In this document: positions 63,538 to 64,000 of the stretch, in pieces
How the letters are laid out: each line of letters begins with the position of its first letter
Numbering within the stretch: the first letter of the stretch is position 1
Assembly: GCA_964247735.1 (NCBI GenBank)
Contig: CAXTVS010000002.1
Coordinates: 97,710-161,709, forward strand
Length of the DNA: 64,000 nucleotides
DNA from: Lichenicola sp964247735
Lineage (GTDB): Bacteria > Pseudomonadota > Alphaproteobacteria > Acetobacterales > Acetobacteraceae
Direction of reading: 5' to 3'
The notes under the pieces: model-generated
Told to the model about the DNA's origin: nothing
Databases searched by the model: none
Seen by the model: the letters and a program-made list of their open reading frames with translations, nothing else
Made by a program: the position numbers and the translations under genes

Positions 63538-64000
63538 ATGACCCAGACGATCATCCGCGGCGCCAGATCCCTCCGGGCCGCCGCCGCCGCGCTGCCGCTT
63601 CTGCTCGGCACCACGCTGGCCGGCCACGCCGCCGACATCGACACGTCCAAGCCGATCAAGGTGGCGATGGTGCCCAAGCTGGTGGGTCTGTCGGTGTTCA
63701 AGGCCAACGAGCAGGGCGCGCAGACCGCCGCCAAGGCGCTCAACATCGACTTCCTCTACACCGGCCCGGTCACCGCCTCGGCGCAGGGCCAGGTGGACGT
63801 GTTCAACAGCCTGATCGCGCGCCGGTTCAACGTCATCACCACCACCTCCAACAACCCGACCCAGCTGGCGCCGGCGCTGCGACGCGCGCGCAAGCAGGGC
63901 ATCAAGGTGGTGTCCTACGACAGCGACGTGTCCGCCGATGCGCGCGACTTCTTCATCCAGAACACCGACTACGCCGCGTTCGGCAAGGCGCTGGTGGAGT
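63538..64000 (+). CDS. sugar ABC transporter substrate-binding protein, RhaS/LsrB-like, cut by the window end
   Basis: The first 154 residues are visible. A signal peptide (LRAAAAALPLLLGTTLAGHA) is followed by KVAMVPKLVGLSVFKANEQG, the type I binding-protein start of the RhaS/LsrB group, then FNSLIARRFNVITTTSNNPT and GIKVVSYDSDVSADARDFF. The ATG at 63538 follows AAAGGAAACGGA. As last gene of unit D it supplies specificity, but the ligand cannot be decided from this fragment. Confidence 0.88.
   Translation, partial: MTQTIIRGARSLRAAAAALPLLLGTTLAGHAADIDTSKPIKVAMVPKLVGLSVFKANEQGAQTAAKALNIDFLYTGPVTASAQGQVDVFNSLIARRFNVITTTSNNPTQLAPALRRARKQGIKVVSYDSDVSADARDFFIQNTDYAAFGKALVE

Overview
The window reads as high-G+C chromosomal DNA from an alphaproteobacterium. 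The ClpS adaptor, the assimilatory NarK/NasA/NirBD set, the many LysR/LacI/AraC-controlled catabolic operons and several frequent families (FAD-domain-only photolyase, cystathionine gamma-synthase family enzyme, Bug/RbsB-type transport) fit the Rhodospirillales, perhaps Acetobacteraceae. This placement is inferred from family content and was not tested. Genes are tightly packed on both strands, with no phage, plasmid or CRISPR signal. Several genes are broken, and three degraded insertion-sequence pieces are visible.

Layout. 1-3.5 kb: end of an alpha/beta hydrolase, a lipoprotein and a PAS-PAS hybrid histidine kinase. 3.8-6.6 kb: a hydrolase divergent from a frameshifted TetR gene, with a perfect TetR-type operator still between them, then a photolyase-like FAD protein. 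6.6-15.4 kb: cystathionine gamma-synthase family enzyme, amino-acid permease, cupin, CPBP protease, sugar-porter MFS, a LysR/esterase divergent pair and a decayed zinc alcohol dehydrogenase. 15.5-19.8 kb: 2OG-Fe oxygenase and Nudix pair, MFS efflux protein, LOG-family protein, tRNA-Pro(CGG), histidine phosphatase. 20-26.7 kb: a LysR-headed catabolic cluster (CMD-family protein, D-2-hydroxyacid dehydrogenase, small EamA-like exporter, semialdehyde dehydrogenase, Tat-exported MaoC-like protein) ending in a twice-frameshifted PrpF-family gene. 27.3-29.4 kb: a PEP-CTERM protein and a FAD monooxygenase. 29.4-37.4 kb: clpS, an EEP-family hydrolase, then nitrate assimilation read right to left (narK, nasA, a small conserved gene, nirB, nirD). 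37.7-42.4 kb: AraC/VOC pair, IS5 scraps, M3 peptidase, L-xylulose-reductase-like SDR.

The most interesting part is 41.6-64 kb, a sugar-alcohol and sugar-acid island. Unit A (42.9-48.3 kb) has a LacI repressor, two operator-like palindromes, a XylFGH-like ABC importer and a ribitol 2-dehydrogenase. A vestige of a pentulose kinase and an IS scrap follow directly. Unit B (48.7-55.9 kb, minus strand) is AraC, RbsB-, RbsA- and RbsC-like importer genes, an erythritol/L-threitol-type zinc dehydrogenase and an intact FGGY D-ribulokinase-type kinase. Unit C (56.2-59.7 kb, minus) is LacI, a D-erythronate dehydrogenase-like protein and an ACS-type MFS carrier. Unit D (59.9-64 kb) is a divergent RbsA-like ATPase with two permeases and a binding protein cut by the window end, with a palindrome in the shared promoter region.

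Taken together, the island looks built to import pentitols, tetritols and related acids, oxidise them at C2 and phosphorylate the ketose into the pentose phosphate pathway. Unit A appears to have lost its own kinase, so it may depend on the kinase of unit B. Substrates are inferred from family resemblance and gene order only.
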